Positions 25,547 through 33,042 of a stretch of 64,000 bases of DNA are shown one piece after another. The translations under genes and the position numbers were made by a program. Position 1 is the stretch's first letter, and every line of letters starts with the position of its first letter. The notes under the pieces are model-generated. The model worked only from the letters and a program-made list of their open reading frames with translations. It made no database searches and had not been told where the DNA came from. The stretch comes from Gemmatirosa kalamazoonensis (GTDB lineage Bacteria > Gemmatimonadota > Gemmatimonadetes > Gemmatimonadales > Gemmatimonadaceae). The DNA is taken from NCBI RefSeq assembly GCF_000522985.1, contig NZ_CP007128.1, positions 1,348,220-1,412,219 on the forward strand, read 5' to 3'.

Positions 25547-26172
25547 GTACCGTCGGCCATCTCCGCGGCGACCCACCAGCGATGCTCGACGGCGGGCGCG
25601 AGCCGCACGTCGACGGGGAGCGTGACGGTCGTGTCGGCGACGCGCGTGGTGAAGACCGGCGTGCCGGCGGCGGTGAGGATCTCCACCGCGTAGCGCTGCG
25701 CGCCGGGGACGGCGTGCCAGCGGAACGTGCGACTCGCCGCGGCGGTCGCGTCGACCGGCGGGTCGATGAGCACGGCCCCCTGCGCGACCTCGCGCACGAC
25801 GTCGGGTCCGGCGTCGCGGCCGCCGTTGCCCAGCATCGTGCGCGCCGCGGGGAGCGCGACGACGGCGAGCACCGCCGCCGCGGCGAGCGAGGCGGCGGCG
25901 TAGGTCGTCCACCACCGCGCGGTGAACGTCGTGGTAGTGGTGGCCGGTCGGTTCGCGGCGACCGCGCGCAGCAGCTCGAACTCGCGCGCGCTCGCCTCGT
26001 CGGCCATCACGGCGTCGAGCGTCGCGAGCCGCTCCGACTCGGCGCCGCGTCCCTCGACGAGCGCGAGGATGTGGTCGAGCGGGACGGCGGGCGCCGCGTG
26101 CGTCGTGCGTCTCGCTCGCAGGAGCGCGTCGTACTCGCGTCGCAGGCGATCGTCGGTGAAGTCGTGAGTCAT
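25501..26172 (-). CDS. single-pass membrane protein with extracytoplasmic Fn3-like domain, possible anti-sigma factor
   Basis: 223 residues from ATG 26172, overlapping the sigma-factor stop as ATGA (26169-26172). The N-terminal ~85 residues are cytoplasmic and charged, one membrane segment lies near 88-112 (TTYAAASLAAAAVLAVVALPA), and the outer part has FRWHAVPGAQRYAVEILTAAG ... HRWWVAAEMADG, a fibronectin-III-like repeat. The layout and coupling to a sigma gene suit an anti-sigma factor or sensor, although no zinc-finger (HxxxCxxC) motif is visible. Its 3' end overlaps the convergent CHAT gene by 46 bases, tying the two loci together. Confidence 0.65.
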   Translation of the reverse strand: MTHDFTDDRLRREYDALLRARRTTHAAPAVPLDHILALVEGRGAESERLATLDAVMADEASAREFELLRAVAANRPATTTTTFTARWWTTYAAASLAAAAVLAVVALPAARTMLGNGGRDAGPDVVREVAQGAVLIDPPVDATAAASRTFRWHAVPGAQRYAVEILTAAGTPVFTTRVADTTVTLPVDVRLAPAVEHRWWVAAEMADGTQRRSPFRRLRVRER

Positions 26173-26753
26173 GGATGGATCCCCCGCGCGAGGAGGCGCC
26201 GCCGCAGATCGTCGAGCCCGCGGTACAGCAGGTTGCGGGTCTTCGCCTCGCTCCAGCCGAGCAGCGCGGCGACCTCCTCGCGGTCGTAGCCCTTGAGGTA
26301 CATGCGCACCACCGCCCGCCGGTTCGGCACGAGCTCGAGGAGACACGCCTCGACGGCCCGCGCGACCTCGCCGGCGACGAGCGCGTCGTCGCCCGATTGG
26401 TCGGTGGACAACGCGAGCCGCAGCGACGTGGTGGTCGCGTCGTCGTCGATCCGCTCCTCGCGGCGCGCTCGGCGGCGGCGGAGCAGGTCGATCGCCGCCG
26501 ATGCGGCGGCGCGATAGACGTACGACGGCGTCAGCGTCTCGAGCTTCCCGATCGCGGCGCCGGCGCGCCAGAGACGGATACGCACCTCCTGCAGCACCTC
26601 GTCGAGGTCGTCCCCGCTCAACCCGTGCGCCGAACCCGCCCGCCGCGCGACCTCACCGAAGCGCGCGAGCACGCGCTCGATGGCGGTCGACGCCGTCCCC
26701 GCGTCGTCGGGCCCCGGCAGCGCATAGGCCCCGGTGCCGAGTCGCGTCGTCAT
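26169..26753 (-). CDS. ECF-type RNA polymerase sigma factor
   Basis: 194 residues from ATG 26753. Region 2 is near residues 30-95 (LDEVLQEVRIRLWRAG, then YVYRAAASAAIDLLRRRRARREE) and region 4 near 125-185 (LLELVPNRRAVVRMYLKGYDREEVAALLGWSEAKTRNLLYRGLDDLRRRL), the usual two-domain arrangement. It would direct RNA polymerase to a dedicated promoter set. It is coupled to the membrane protein downstream. The CHAT, secreted and barrel genes around it are candidate targets, but no shared promoter motif was identified by eye. Confidence 0.85.
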   Translation of the reverse strand: MTTRLGTGAYALPGPDDAGTASTAIERVLARFGEVARRAGSAHGLSGDDLDEVLQEVRIRLWRAGAAIGKLETLTPSYVYRAAASAAIDLLRRRRARREERIDDDATTTSLRLALSTDQSGDDALVAGEVARAVEACLLELVPNRRAVVRMYLKGYDREEVAALLGWSEAKTRNLLYRGLDDLRRRLLARGIHP

Positions 26754-26853
26754 GGCCACGCTCTCGTTCGGTGAGAAGGCATCGCGTGTCCCTGCGTTCT
26801 CCACGTGGTCGACGCCGTCAACCGTACCCCCCGCATTCCCGGACGGCCAGTCC

Positions 26854-27303
26854 ATGGAACGCACGGCCCGCACGTTCCTTCTCACCCCCCTGTGCCTCGC
26901 CGCGGTGCGCGCGCAGGCGCCCGCCGAGCTGGCGGTGCGCGAGGTGGTACCGGTGCGTGCCGGCGCGCCGGCGCGGCTCTGTCCCGGCGACAACGCGCTG
27001 CGCGTGACGCTCGCCTGGAGCGGCGCGGCGCCCCCGCCGCGTGCCGCGATCGCGACGCTCCGTCTCGCGCTCGTGCTGCCGGGCGGCCCGCCGGCGGGGA
27101 CGCTGATCGCCGAGGGGAGCGCGCCGATGCCGGCGACCGGCGCGACGACGACGTTCACGTTCCTGCACGTGGAGGTCGCGGAGCGGCTGCGCGGGCGGGG
27201 GGCGCAGCTGGTGGTGCGGGTGACGAACGGGGTGGGCGGGGTGGAGCGGGAGCGCGGGGTGTCGGTGGACGCGGTGGCGGACTGGGGGTGCCGGAGGGAC
27301 TGA
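26854..27303 (+). CDS. small secreted beta-rich protein, unknown
   Basis: 149 residues from ATG 26854, with a signal peptide (RTFLLTPLCLAAVRAQA). The mature chain is beta-rich with a Cys near 47 and one at the end (WGCRRD): RLCPGDNALRVTLAWSG, ATLRLALVLPGGPPAG, TFTFLHVEVAERLRG, QLVVRVTNGVGG. It is divergent from the sigma gene (100-base gap). No family recognised. The Ig- or Fn3-like strand pattern would fit the other surface proteins of this block. Confidence 0.6.
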   Translation: MERTARTFLLTPLCLAAVRAQAPAELAVREVVPVRAGAPARLCPGDNALRVTLAWSGAAPPPRAAIATLRLALVLPGGPPAGTLIAEGSAPMPATGATTTFTFLHVEVAERLRGRGAQLVVRVTNGVGGVERERGVSVDAVADWGCRRD

Positions 27304-27330
27304 AAGGGCGCGACGCGCTTACGAGTGACG

Positions 27331-27765
27331 GCGGGACGATCTACGGCGGGACGCCTGACGGCGGGACGCCTGACGGCGGGACGCCTGACGGCGGGACGCC
27401 TGACGGCGGGACGCCTGACGGCGGGACGCCTGACGGCGGGACGCCTGACGGCGGGACGCCTGACGGCGGGACGCCTGACGGCGGGACGCCTGACGGCGGG
27501 ACGCCTGACGGCGGGACGCCTGACGGCGGGACGCCTGACGGCGGGACGCCTGACGGCGGGACGCCTGACGGCGGGACGCCTGACGGCGGGACGCCTGACG
27601 GCGGGACGCCTGACGGCGGGACGCCTGACGGCGGGACGCCTGACGGCGGGACGCCTGACGGCGGGACGCCTGACGGCGGGACGCCTGACGGCGGGACGCC
27701 TGACGGCGGGACGCCTGACGGCGGGACGCCTGACGGCGGGACGCCTGACGGCGGGACGATCGACT
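27331..27765. repeat. 15-bp minisatellite, 27 identical units plus 2 variant end units
   Basis: The unit GCGGGACGCCTGACG repeats 27 times without a change from 27346 to 27750. A variant unit GCGGGACGATCTACG stands before it (27331-27345) and GCGGGACGATCGACT after it. The perfect identity suggests recent expansion or gene-conversion-like homogenisation, so copy number may vary between strains. It forms the left arm of a larger inverted repeat with 27886-27975. Confidence 0.95.
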
Positions 27766-27885
27766 GCGGACGCGGTACCTAGGTCCCAGGGGGCTCCCCC
27801 CCCCTTCGCCCAAGGTGCTACACGCGCAACCGACCGCCGTACCAATCCGACGCGCATCGGATCCCTCCGAACGCGCCCCGATCCC

Positions 27886-27975
27886 GCCGTAGATCGTCCC
27901 GCCGTAGGTCGTCCCGCCGTAGATCGTCCCGCCGTAGATCGTCCCGCAGTACATCGTCCCGCAGTACATCGCCCC
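27886..27975. repeat. opposite arm of the 15-bp inverted repeat, six units
   Basis: Six 15-bp units of GCCGTAGATCGTCCC (last two GCAGTACATCGYCCC). The unit is the exact reverse complement of the variant unit at 27333-27347, not of the expanded 27 units, showing that the left arm changed and expanded after the arms were formed. Confidence 0.92.
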
Positions 27976-28016
27976 GCCGTCCCAGCACTGGTGCGAAACT
28001 TGGATCTTCGCGCCGC

Positions 28017-30218
28017 ATGGCCCCGCACGAGAGCCGTTCCACGCCCATTTCCGAGCCCGACGACGACGAGCGCGAGCGGCACGACGAGCGCCGGGCGGCG
28101 AACCGGCGGGACATCGACCGCCGGGTCACCGCCGTCATCGAGGGGATGTCCGACGCGTTCCTCGCCCTCGACGCCGAGTGGCGCATCACGTACGCGAACC
28201 GCGAGGTCGCGCGGCTGAACGGCGTCACCTCCGCGCAGCTCGTCGGCCGCGTGCACTGGGACGTGTGGCCCGAGACCGTCGGCAGCGAGGTGGAGCGGCA
28301 GTACCGACGCGTCGTCGCCGAGCGCGTGCCCGTGCAGTTCGAGCACTACTACGAGGACGCGGACGTCTGGCACGACATCCGGGCGTACCCCGCCGACGAC
28401 GGCGGGCTCGCGGTGTTCTACCGCGACGTCTCGGCGCAGAAGCGCCTCGAGGGCGAGCGCGTCGAGCGCGTGCGCGAGGTCGCCGACGCGCACGAGCGCG
28501 CGCTCGCGGCGGAGGTGCAGTTCCGACTCCTCGTCGAGCGCGTGCGCGACTACGCGGTGTTCCTGCTCGACCCCGACGGCATCGTCACGCAGTGGGGGCA
28601 GGGCGCCGAGCGCATCACGGGATGGACGGCGGGCCAGGCGATCGGCGAGCACCTGCGCTTCCTGTACCCGGACGGGGGCTCGGCGGAGGACGGCACCCCC
28701 GCGGAGCACCTCGCGCACGCCGCCGCGCACGGCGAGTACATCGGCGAGGGGATGCGCGTTAGGCGCGGAGGGGCCGCGTTCCCGGCGCGCGTGGTGCTCA
28801 CCGCGCTGCGCCGCGGCGGCCAGCTCGTCGGCTTCTCGAACATCGCGCAGGACCTCACCGGGGAGCGCGAGCGCGAGGCCGCGCTGTCGCACGCGATGGC
28901 CGCGGCCGAGGCGGCGAACACCGCGAAGTCGCAGTTCCTCGCGAACACGAGCCACGAGATCCGCACGCCGCTGAACGCGGTGATCGGCTACGCGGAGCTG
29001 CTCGCGTTAGGCATGGGCGGCGCGCTGACCGACCAGGCGCGCCGCTACGTCGAGCGCATCCAGGCGACGAGCCGCCACCTGCTCGGCATCGTGAACGACG
29101 TGCTCGATCTGGCGAAGATCGAGGCCGGGCAGATGCACACCGCGCGCGAGCCGGGGCTCGTCGCGCCCGCCATCGCCGCGGCGCTGCAGATCGTCGAGGA
29201 GCAGGCGCGCGCGCGCGCGGTCGCGGTGACCAACGCGTGCGGCCGCGAGCCTCGCGCGTTCTTCGGCGACAACGAGCGCGTGCGGCAGATCCTCGTCAAC
29301 CTGCTGTCGAACGCGGTGCGCTTCACCGAAGCCGGTGGACGCGTGACCGTGACGTGCGGCTCGGGCCCGCGCCCCGGCGCACGGACGCCTGCCGTGCCGG
29401 AGCCGGCGACGGGATGGACGTTCATCAAGGTCGAGGACACCGGCATCGGCATCGCGAGTGAGCAGCTCGACAAGGTGTGGGAGGCGTTCGAGCAGGCGGA
29501 CGCGAGCCGCACGCGCAAGTTCGGCGGGTCGGGGCTCGGCCTCACCATCAGCCGGCACCTCGCGCGGCTCATGGGCGGCGAGATCACCGTGCGCAGCGAG
29601 CCGGGACTCGGCTCGTCGTTCGTGCTCTGGCTCCCGGCCGCGGATCCGGCGGAGGTCGGGCCGGGCGGGAGCACGGCACCGGAGCCCGTGCCCAGCGTCG
29701 CGGTCGCGGAGACGGACCCGATGGCGGCGCTCAGCGACGTCACGCCGACGGACGCGGCGGGGCTCGCCCACATCTCCGAGGCGCTCGTGTCGGAGACGGA
29801 GCGCATCCTCGCCACCTACGCCGCGCGCCTTCGCGCCGATCTCGGGACGCCGCACGCGCACGGCCAGGCCGACGCGCAGCTCGAGGACCACGGCTCGACG
29901 TTCCTCGTCGACGTCGCGCAGTGCCTGCTGGTCATCGGGCAGGACGGGCCGGAGGCGGCGGAGATGTTGCGCGACGGGTCGGCGATCCAGCACCTCATCG
30001 CCGCCCGCCACGGCGCGCAGCGCGCGCGGCTCGGCTGGCAGGAGTCGGAGATGCGGCGCGAGTACGCGATCCTGCGCGAGGAGATCCACGCCGCCGTGCG
30101 CCGCTCCCGACGCGCCGAGGCGACGGCCGAGGAGCGCGCGATCGAGGTGATCAACCACATGCTCGCGCGGGCGGAGGAGGAGAGCATCACCATCCTGCGA
30201 GTGACGACGGCCGGCTGA
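28017..30218 (+). CDS. PAS-PAS sensor histidine kinase
   Basis: A 733-residue soluble kinase. Two PAS domains lie at ~35-150 (VIEGMSDAFLALDAEWRITYAN) and ~165-290 (RVRDYAVFLLDPDGIVTQWGQG), and a coiled linker leads to HisKA with SHEIRTPLNAVIGY (phosphoacceptor His-313). HATPase_c has QILVNLLSNAVRF, VEDTGIGI and GGSGLGLTISRHLARLMGG. A further ~170 residues after the kinase (ISEALVSETERILATYAARLR...) form a helical domain resembling RsbR/RsbRD-type N-terminal stress modules. No membrane segment and no receiver or partner regulator gene is adjacent, so it is an orphan kinase. It probably senses an intracellular cue. Confidence 0.9.
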   Translation: MAPHESRSTPISEPDDDERERHDERRAANRRDIDRRVTAVIEGMSDAFLALDAEWRITYANREVARLNGVTSAQLVGRVHWDVWPETVGSEVERQYRRVVAERVPVQFEHYYEDADVWHDIRAYPADDGGLAVFYRDVSAQKRLEGERVERVREVADAHERALAAEVQFRLLVERVRDYAVFLLDPDGIVTQWGQGAERITGWTAGQAIGEHLRFLYPDGGSAEDGTPAEHLAHAAAHGEYIGEGMRVRRGGAAFPARVVLTALRRGGQLVGFSNIAQDLTGEREREAALSHAMAAAEAANTAKSQFLANTSHEIRTPLNAVIGYAELLALGMGGALTDQARRYVERIQATSRHLLGIVNDVLDLAKIEAGQMHTAREPGLVAPAIAAALQIVEEQARARAVAVTNACGREPRAFFGDNERVRQILVNLLSNAVRFTEAGGRVTVTCGSGPRPGARTPAVPEPATGWTFIKVEDTGIGIASEQLDKVWEAFEQADASRTRKFGGSGLGLTISRHLARLMGGEITVRSEPGLGSSFVLWLPAADPAEVGPGGSTAPEPVPSVAVAETDPMAALSDVTPTDAAGLAHISEALVSETERILATYAARLRADLGTPHAHGQADAQLEDHGSTFLVDVAQCLLVIGQDGPEAAEMLRDGSAIQHLIAARHGAQRARLGWQESEMRREYAILREEIHAAVRRSRRAEATAEERAIEVINHMLARAEEESITILRVTTAG

Positions 30219-30351
30219 CCGCTTCCAACGACGCTGGTGACGGCGCCGTGCTGCGCAGTCGTGCGCTGTGCGCGCTGCTTGCGGTGCATGGCGCAGCATC
30301 GTCAGCGCAGTATCGCCCGCGCCGTGAAGAGCGCGCCGTTAGAATCCCTCC

Positions 30352-31647
30352 ATGGGTCGCCCCCTCTACAAGAACCTGACGGCGCAGGTCCTCACCGCCA
30401 TCGCGCTCGGCGCACTGCTCGGCGCGCTCGCCCCGGACGCGGGAAAGGCGATGAAGCCGGTGGGCGATACCTTCGTGAACCTCGTGAAGATGATCATCAC
30501 GCCGATCATCTTCCTCACGATCGTGCTCGGCATCGCCGGCATGCGCGACCTCAAGGCGGTGGGACGCGTCGGCGGCAAGGCGCTGCTCTACTTCGAGATC
30601 GTGACGACGTTCGCGATCGCGATCGGGCTCGTCGTCGTGAACGTCACGCGCCCCGGCGCCGGCATCGACGCGACCGCGCTCGCGAAGGGCGACATCTCGA
30701 AGTACGCGACGGCGGGGAAGGAGATGTCGTTCGTCGACTTCGTGACGCACGTCGTGCCGTCGAGCGTCGTCGGCGCGTTCGCGAACGGCGACGTGCTGCA
30801 GGTCGTGTTCTTCGCCGTGCTGTTCGGCGCCGCGCTCGCCGGCATCGGCGAAGCGGGCGCGCCGATGCTCACGGGGCTGGAGCGGCTGTCGCGCGTGTTC
30901 TTCCGCATCACGGCGATCATCATGAAGGTCGCCCCGATCGGCGCGTTCGGCGCGATGGCGTACACGATCGGCAACTTCGGCCTGCGCGCGCTGCTGCCGT
31001 TAGGCCGCCTCATGCTCGACGTGTACGTGACGATGGCGCTGTTCGTCTTCGTCGTGCTGAACCTGATCGCGCGCGCGTCGGGGTTCAGCCTGCGGAAGCT
31101 GCTCGCCTACATCAAGGAGGAGATCCTCCTCGTGCTGGGCACCTCGTCGAGCGAGGCCGCGCTGCCGAGCCTCATCGCGAAGCTCGAAGCGTACGGCTGC
31201 TCGCGGTCGGTCGTGGGGCTCGTCGTGCCGACCGGCTACTCGTTCAACCTCGACGGCACCTCGATCTACCTCGCGATGGCGACGCTGTTCATCGCGCAGG
31301 CGATGCGCGTGGACCTGTCGCTCGGCCAGCAGCTCTCGGTGCTCGCCGTGCTCATGGTGACGTCGAAGGGCGCCGCCGGCGTCACCGGCTCGGGGTTCAT
31401 CGTGCTCGCGAGCACGCTCTCCGCCATGCGCGTCGTGCCGGTCGAGGGGATCGCGCTCGTCCTCGGCGTCGACCGCTTCATGAGCGAGGCGCGCGCGATC
31501 ACGAACCTCATCGGCAACGCCGTCGCCACCGTCGTCATCTCGCGCCACGAGCGGGCGTTCGACGACGCGAAGCGCCTCGTCGCCGAGTCGCCGGCGCACG
31601 AGGACACGATGGAAGCGCTGGACGAGGCGGCGCACGCTGAAGTCTGA
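30352..31647 (+). CDS. dctA: dicarboxylate:cation symporter (DAACS family)
   Basis: A 431-residue member of the glutamate/dicarboxylate symporter fold. Re-entrant loop 1 shows TSSSEAALP, the TM7 region reads [14 protein letters not shown], and re-entrant loop 2 reads [13 protein letters not shown]; these are the family's substrate- and cation-binding signatures. The N-terminus [20 protein letters not shown] and the 'FNLDGTSIY' version favour C4-dicarboxylate (DctA-like) over glutamate (GltP). It sits in the inner membrane and takes up succinate, fumarate or malate. The alpha-hydroxyacid oxidase gene follows after a short inverted repeat, which may mean linked organic-acid use. Confidence 0.88.
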   Translation: MGRPLYKNLTAQVLTAIALGALLGALAPDAGKAMKPVGDTFVNLVKMIITPIIFLTIVLGIAGMRDLKAVGRVGGKALLYFEIVTTFAIAIGLVVVNVTRPGAGIDATALAKGDISKYATAGKEMSFVDFVTHVVPSSVVGAFANGDVLQVVFFAVLFGAALAGIGEAGAPMLTGLERLSRVFFRITAIIMKVAPIGAFGAMAYTIGNFGLRALLPLGRLMLDVYVTMALFVFVVLNLIARASGFSLRKLLAYIKEEILLVLGTSSSEAALPSLIAKLEAYGCSRSVVGLVVPTGYSFNLDGTSIYLAMATLFIAQAMRVDLSLGQQLSVLAVLMVTSKGAAGVTGSGFIVLASTLSAMRVVPVEGIALVLGVDRFMSEARAITNLIGNAVATVVISRHERAFDDAKRLVAESPAHEDTMEALDEAAHAEV

Positions 31648-31746
31648 CACGGCGGGTCTGATGCCGCGGTTCGGAACCTCCCGCCGTACCAGAACCGCCC
31701 CATCAGAACCGCCGTTCCAGAACCGCCGTATCAGAACCGCCGCACC
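31648..31746. repeat. inverted tandem-unit element, family F-like (15-bp unit)
   Basis: Right arm: about five 15-bp units of the type AACCGCCGTACCAGA from 31681. Left arm: one unit, ACGGCGGGTCTGATG, near 31649. Both the 15-bp period and the CCGCCGTA start match the arm at 27886-27975. It lies between dctA and the next start codon (ATG 31747 follows directly), so it occupies the ribosome-binding region. Confidence 0.8.
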
Positions 31747-32814
31747 ATGATCTTCACCATCGACGACCTGTACGCGATCGCCGCCGAGCGCCTGCCGAAG
31801 ATGGCGTTCGACTACTACGACAGCGGCGCGGACGGGGAGCACACGCTCCGCGACAACCAGGACGCGTGGCGGCGCATCCGGCTCCGGCCGAAGTGCCTCG
31901 TCGACGTGTCGTCGTGCGACCTCGCGACGACCGTGTTAGGCACCCCGGTGTCGATGCCGCTGCTCGTCGCGCCGACCGCGTTCCAGAAGCTCGCGCACCC
32001 CGATGGCGAGTGCGCCACGGCGCGCGCGGCCGCGGCGGCGGGGACGATCATGACGTTGAGCACGCTGTCGACGTGCCTCATGGAGGACGTCGCGCGCGAG
32101 AACGGTGACGGCGGCCGGTGGTTCCAGCTCTACGTGTACCGCGATCGCGGCATCACGCGCGCGTTCCTCGAGCGCGCGGAGGCCGCCGGGTACTCGGCCA
32201 TCGCGCTCACCGTCGACGCGCCGTACTTCGGGCGGCGGCTGCGCGACGTCCGCAACGGCTTCGCGCTCCCCGACGGGATGACCGTCGCGAACCTCACGGC
32301 GGGGATGGGCACCGTCGGCGCGGTCGACGGCAACTCGGGGCTCTCCGCGTACATCGCATCGATGCTCGACCAGCGCATCACCTGGCGCGACGTGGAGTGG
32401 CTCCGCGCGTCGACGCGCCTGCCGATCGTCGTGAAGGGCGTGGTGCGCGGCGACGACGCGGCGCGCGCGGTCGACCACGGCGCCTCGGCCGTGATCGTCT
32501 CCAACCATGGCGGCCGCCAGCTCGACACCACGATCGCCACCGCCGACGCGCTCCCCGCGGTCGTCGACGCGGTCGCTGGGCGGGGCGAGGTCTACGTCGA
32601 CGGCGGCATCCGGCGCGGCACCGACGTGCTGAAGGCGCTCGCGTTGGGCGCCCGCGCGGTGCTCGTCGGGCGGCCGGTGCTGTGGGGGCTCGCCGCCGAC
32701 GGCGAGGCGGGCGTCTCCACCGCGCTCCGCATCCTGCGCGACGAGCTCGCGCTCGCGCTGGCGCTCGCGGGGTGCGGCGGCGTGGGCGACGTGGCGCGGG
32801 ATCTCGTGGTGTGA
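31747..32814 (+). CDS. FMN-dependent alpha-hydroxyacid oxidase/dehydrogenase
   Basis: A 355-residue TIM-barrel flavoprotein of the glycolate oxidase / L-lactate dehydrogenase (LldD) family. It has FDYYDSGADGEHTLRDN at the N-terminus, LVAPTAFQKLAHPDGE, the catalytic SNHGGRQLD (His-254, Arg-257), the phosphate-binding VYVDGGIRRGTDVLKALALGA and a C-terminal GVGDV. It oxidises an L-2-hydroxyacid (lactate, glycolate or similar) with FMN. No membrane anchor is obvious. The exact substrate cannot be set from sequence. It follows dctA on the same strand, with a repeat element in place of a clear Shine-Dalgarno sequence. Confidence 0.9.
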   Translation: MIFTIDDLYAIAAERLPKMAFDYYDSGADGEHTLRDNQDAWRRIRLRPKCLVDVSSCDLATTVLGTPVSMPLLVAPTAFQKLAHPDGECATARAAAAAGTIMTLSTLSTCLMEDVARENGDGGRWFQLYVYRDRGITRAFLERAEAAGYSAIALTVDAPYFGRRLRDVRNGFALPDGMTVANLTAGMGTVGAVDGNSGLSAYIASMLDQRITWRDVEWLRASTRLPIVVKGVVRGDDAARAVDHGASAVIVSNHGGRQLDTTIATADALPAVVDAVAGRGEVYVDGGIRRGTDVLKALALGARAVLVGRPVLWGLAADGEAGVSTALRILRDELALALALAGCGGVGDVARDLVV

Positions 32815-32838
32815 CGCGCCCGTCACGACTCCACGGAC

Positions 32839-32896
32839 TTGGTTTTCAATTCAGGGAATTCCTTGAACTCACGAAGTTCCTCGAATTGAAAACGCC
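32839..32896. repeat. inverted repeat, family I (AT-rich)
   Basis: GTTTTCAATTC (32842) and GAATTGAAAAC (32883) are perfect inverse ends; the inside (GGAATTCCTTGAACTCACGAAGTTCC) holds further GAATTCC/TTGAA units. It is conspicuously AT-rich for this genome and lies downstream of the oxidase gene, where it could act as a terminator. Confidence 0.8.
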
Positions 32897-32968
32897 GTAG
32901 CGGAGCCATGCCGGGCGCGCCGTACTGGGCACATCGAACGCTTCGGGGGGCTCACCCGTAAGCAGGGT

Positions 32969-33008
32969 GCCGGCGGGACGGGTCCGAGAGGATCCCCGTC
33001 CCGCCGGC
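32969..33008 (+). promoter_or_regulatory. strong leader hairpin before the susC-like gene
   Basis: GCCGGCGGGACGGG pairs perfectly with CCCGTCCCGCCGGC across a 12-base loop (14-bp stem), followed by GTGTCTTTGTCC. It ends 34 bases before the ATG at 33043, whose GGAGG site is at 33033. It may be an attenuator, mRNA-stabilising stem or terminator of upstream transcription. Confidence 0.6.
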
Positions 33009-33042
33009 GTGTCTTTGTCCGCCCCTGCCCTACGGAGGTCCG

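Larger units (their letters stand above)
27304..28016. other. gene-free stretch holding an expanded inverted repeat
   Basis: A 713-base gap without a supported gene. It is filled by the 15-bp minisatellite (27331-27765), a ~120-base middle containing GGTACC and a C-run, and the opposite arm (27886-27975). Long open frames across it in both directions are only products of the repeat period being a multiple of three. Confidence 0.85.

Noticed and set aside
27331-27765. CRISPR array
   Set aside because: Units are directly adjacent without spacers, and no cas genes are present.
27319-28218. Pentapeptide-repeat-like proteins (TPDGG, AGRLT, RRQAS) in the minisatellite
   Set aside because: All three frames on each strand are open because of the repeat; no start/RBS, signal peptide or flanking domain supports a protein.
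26169-28955. 928-codon minus-strand frame including the sigma factor
   Set aside because: Only the last 194 codons are the sigma factor. The rest reads through the minisatellite (15 bp is a multiple of 3, giving endless VRRPA) and antisense to the PAS kinase.
30219-30351. RNA gene or riboswitch before dctA
   Set aside because: 133 bases without convincing paired structure or a conserved motif.
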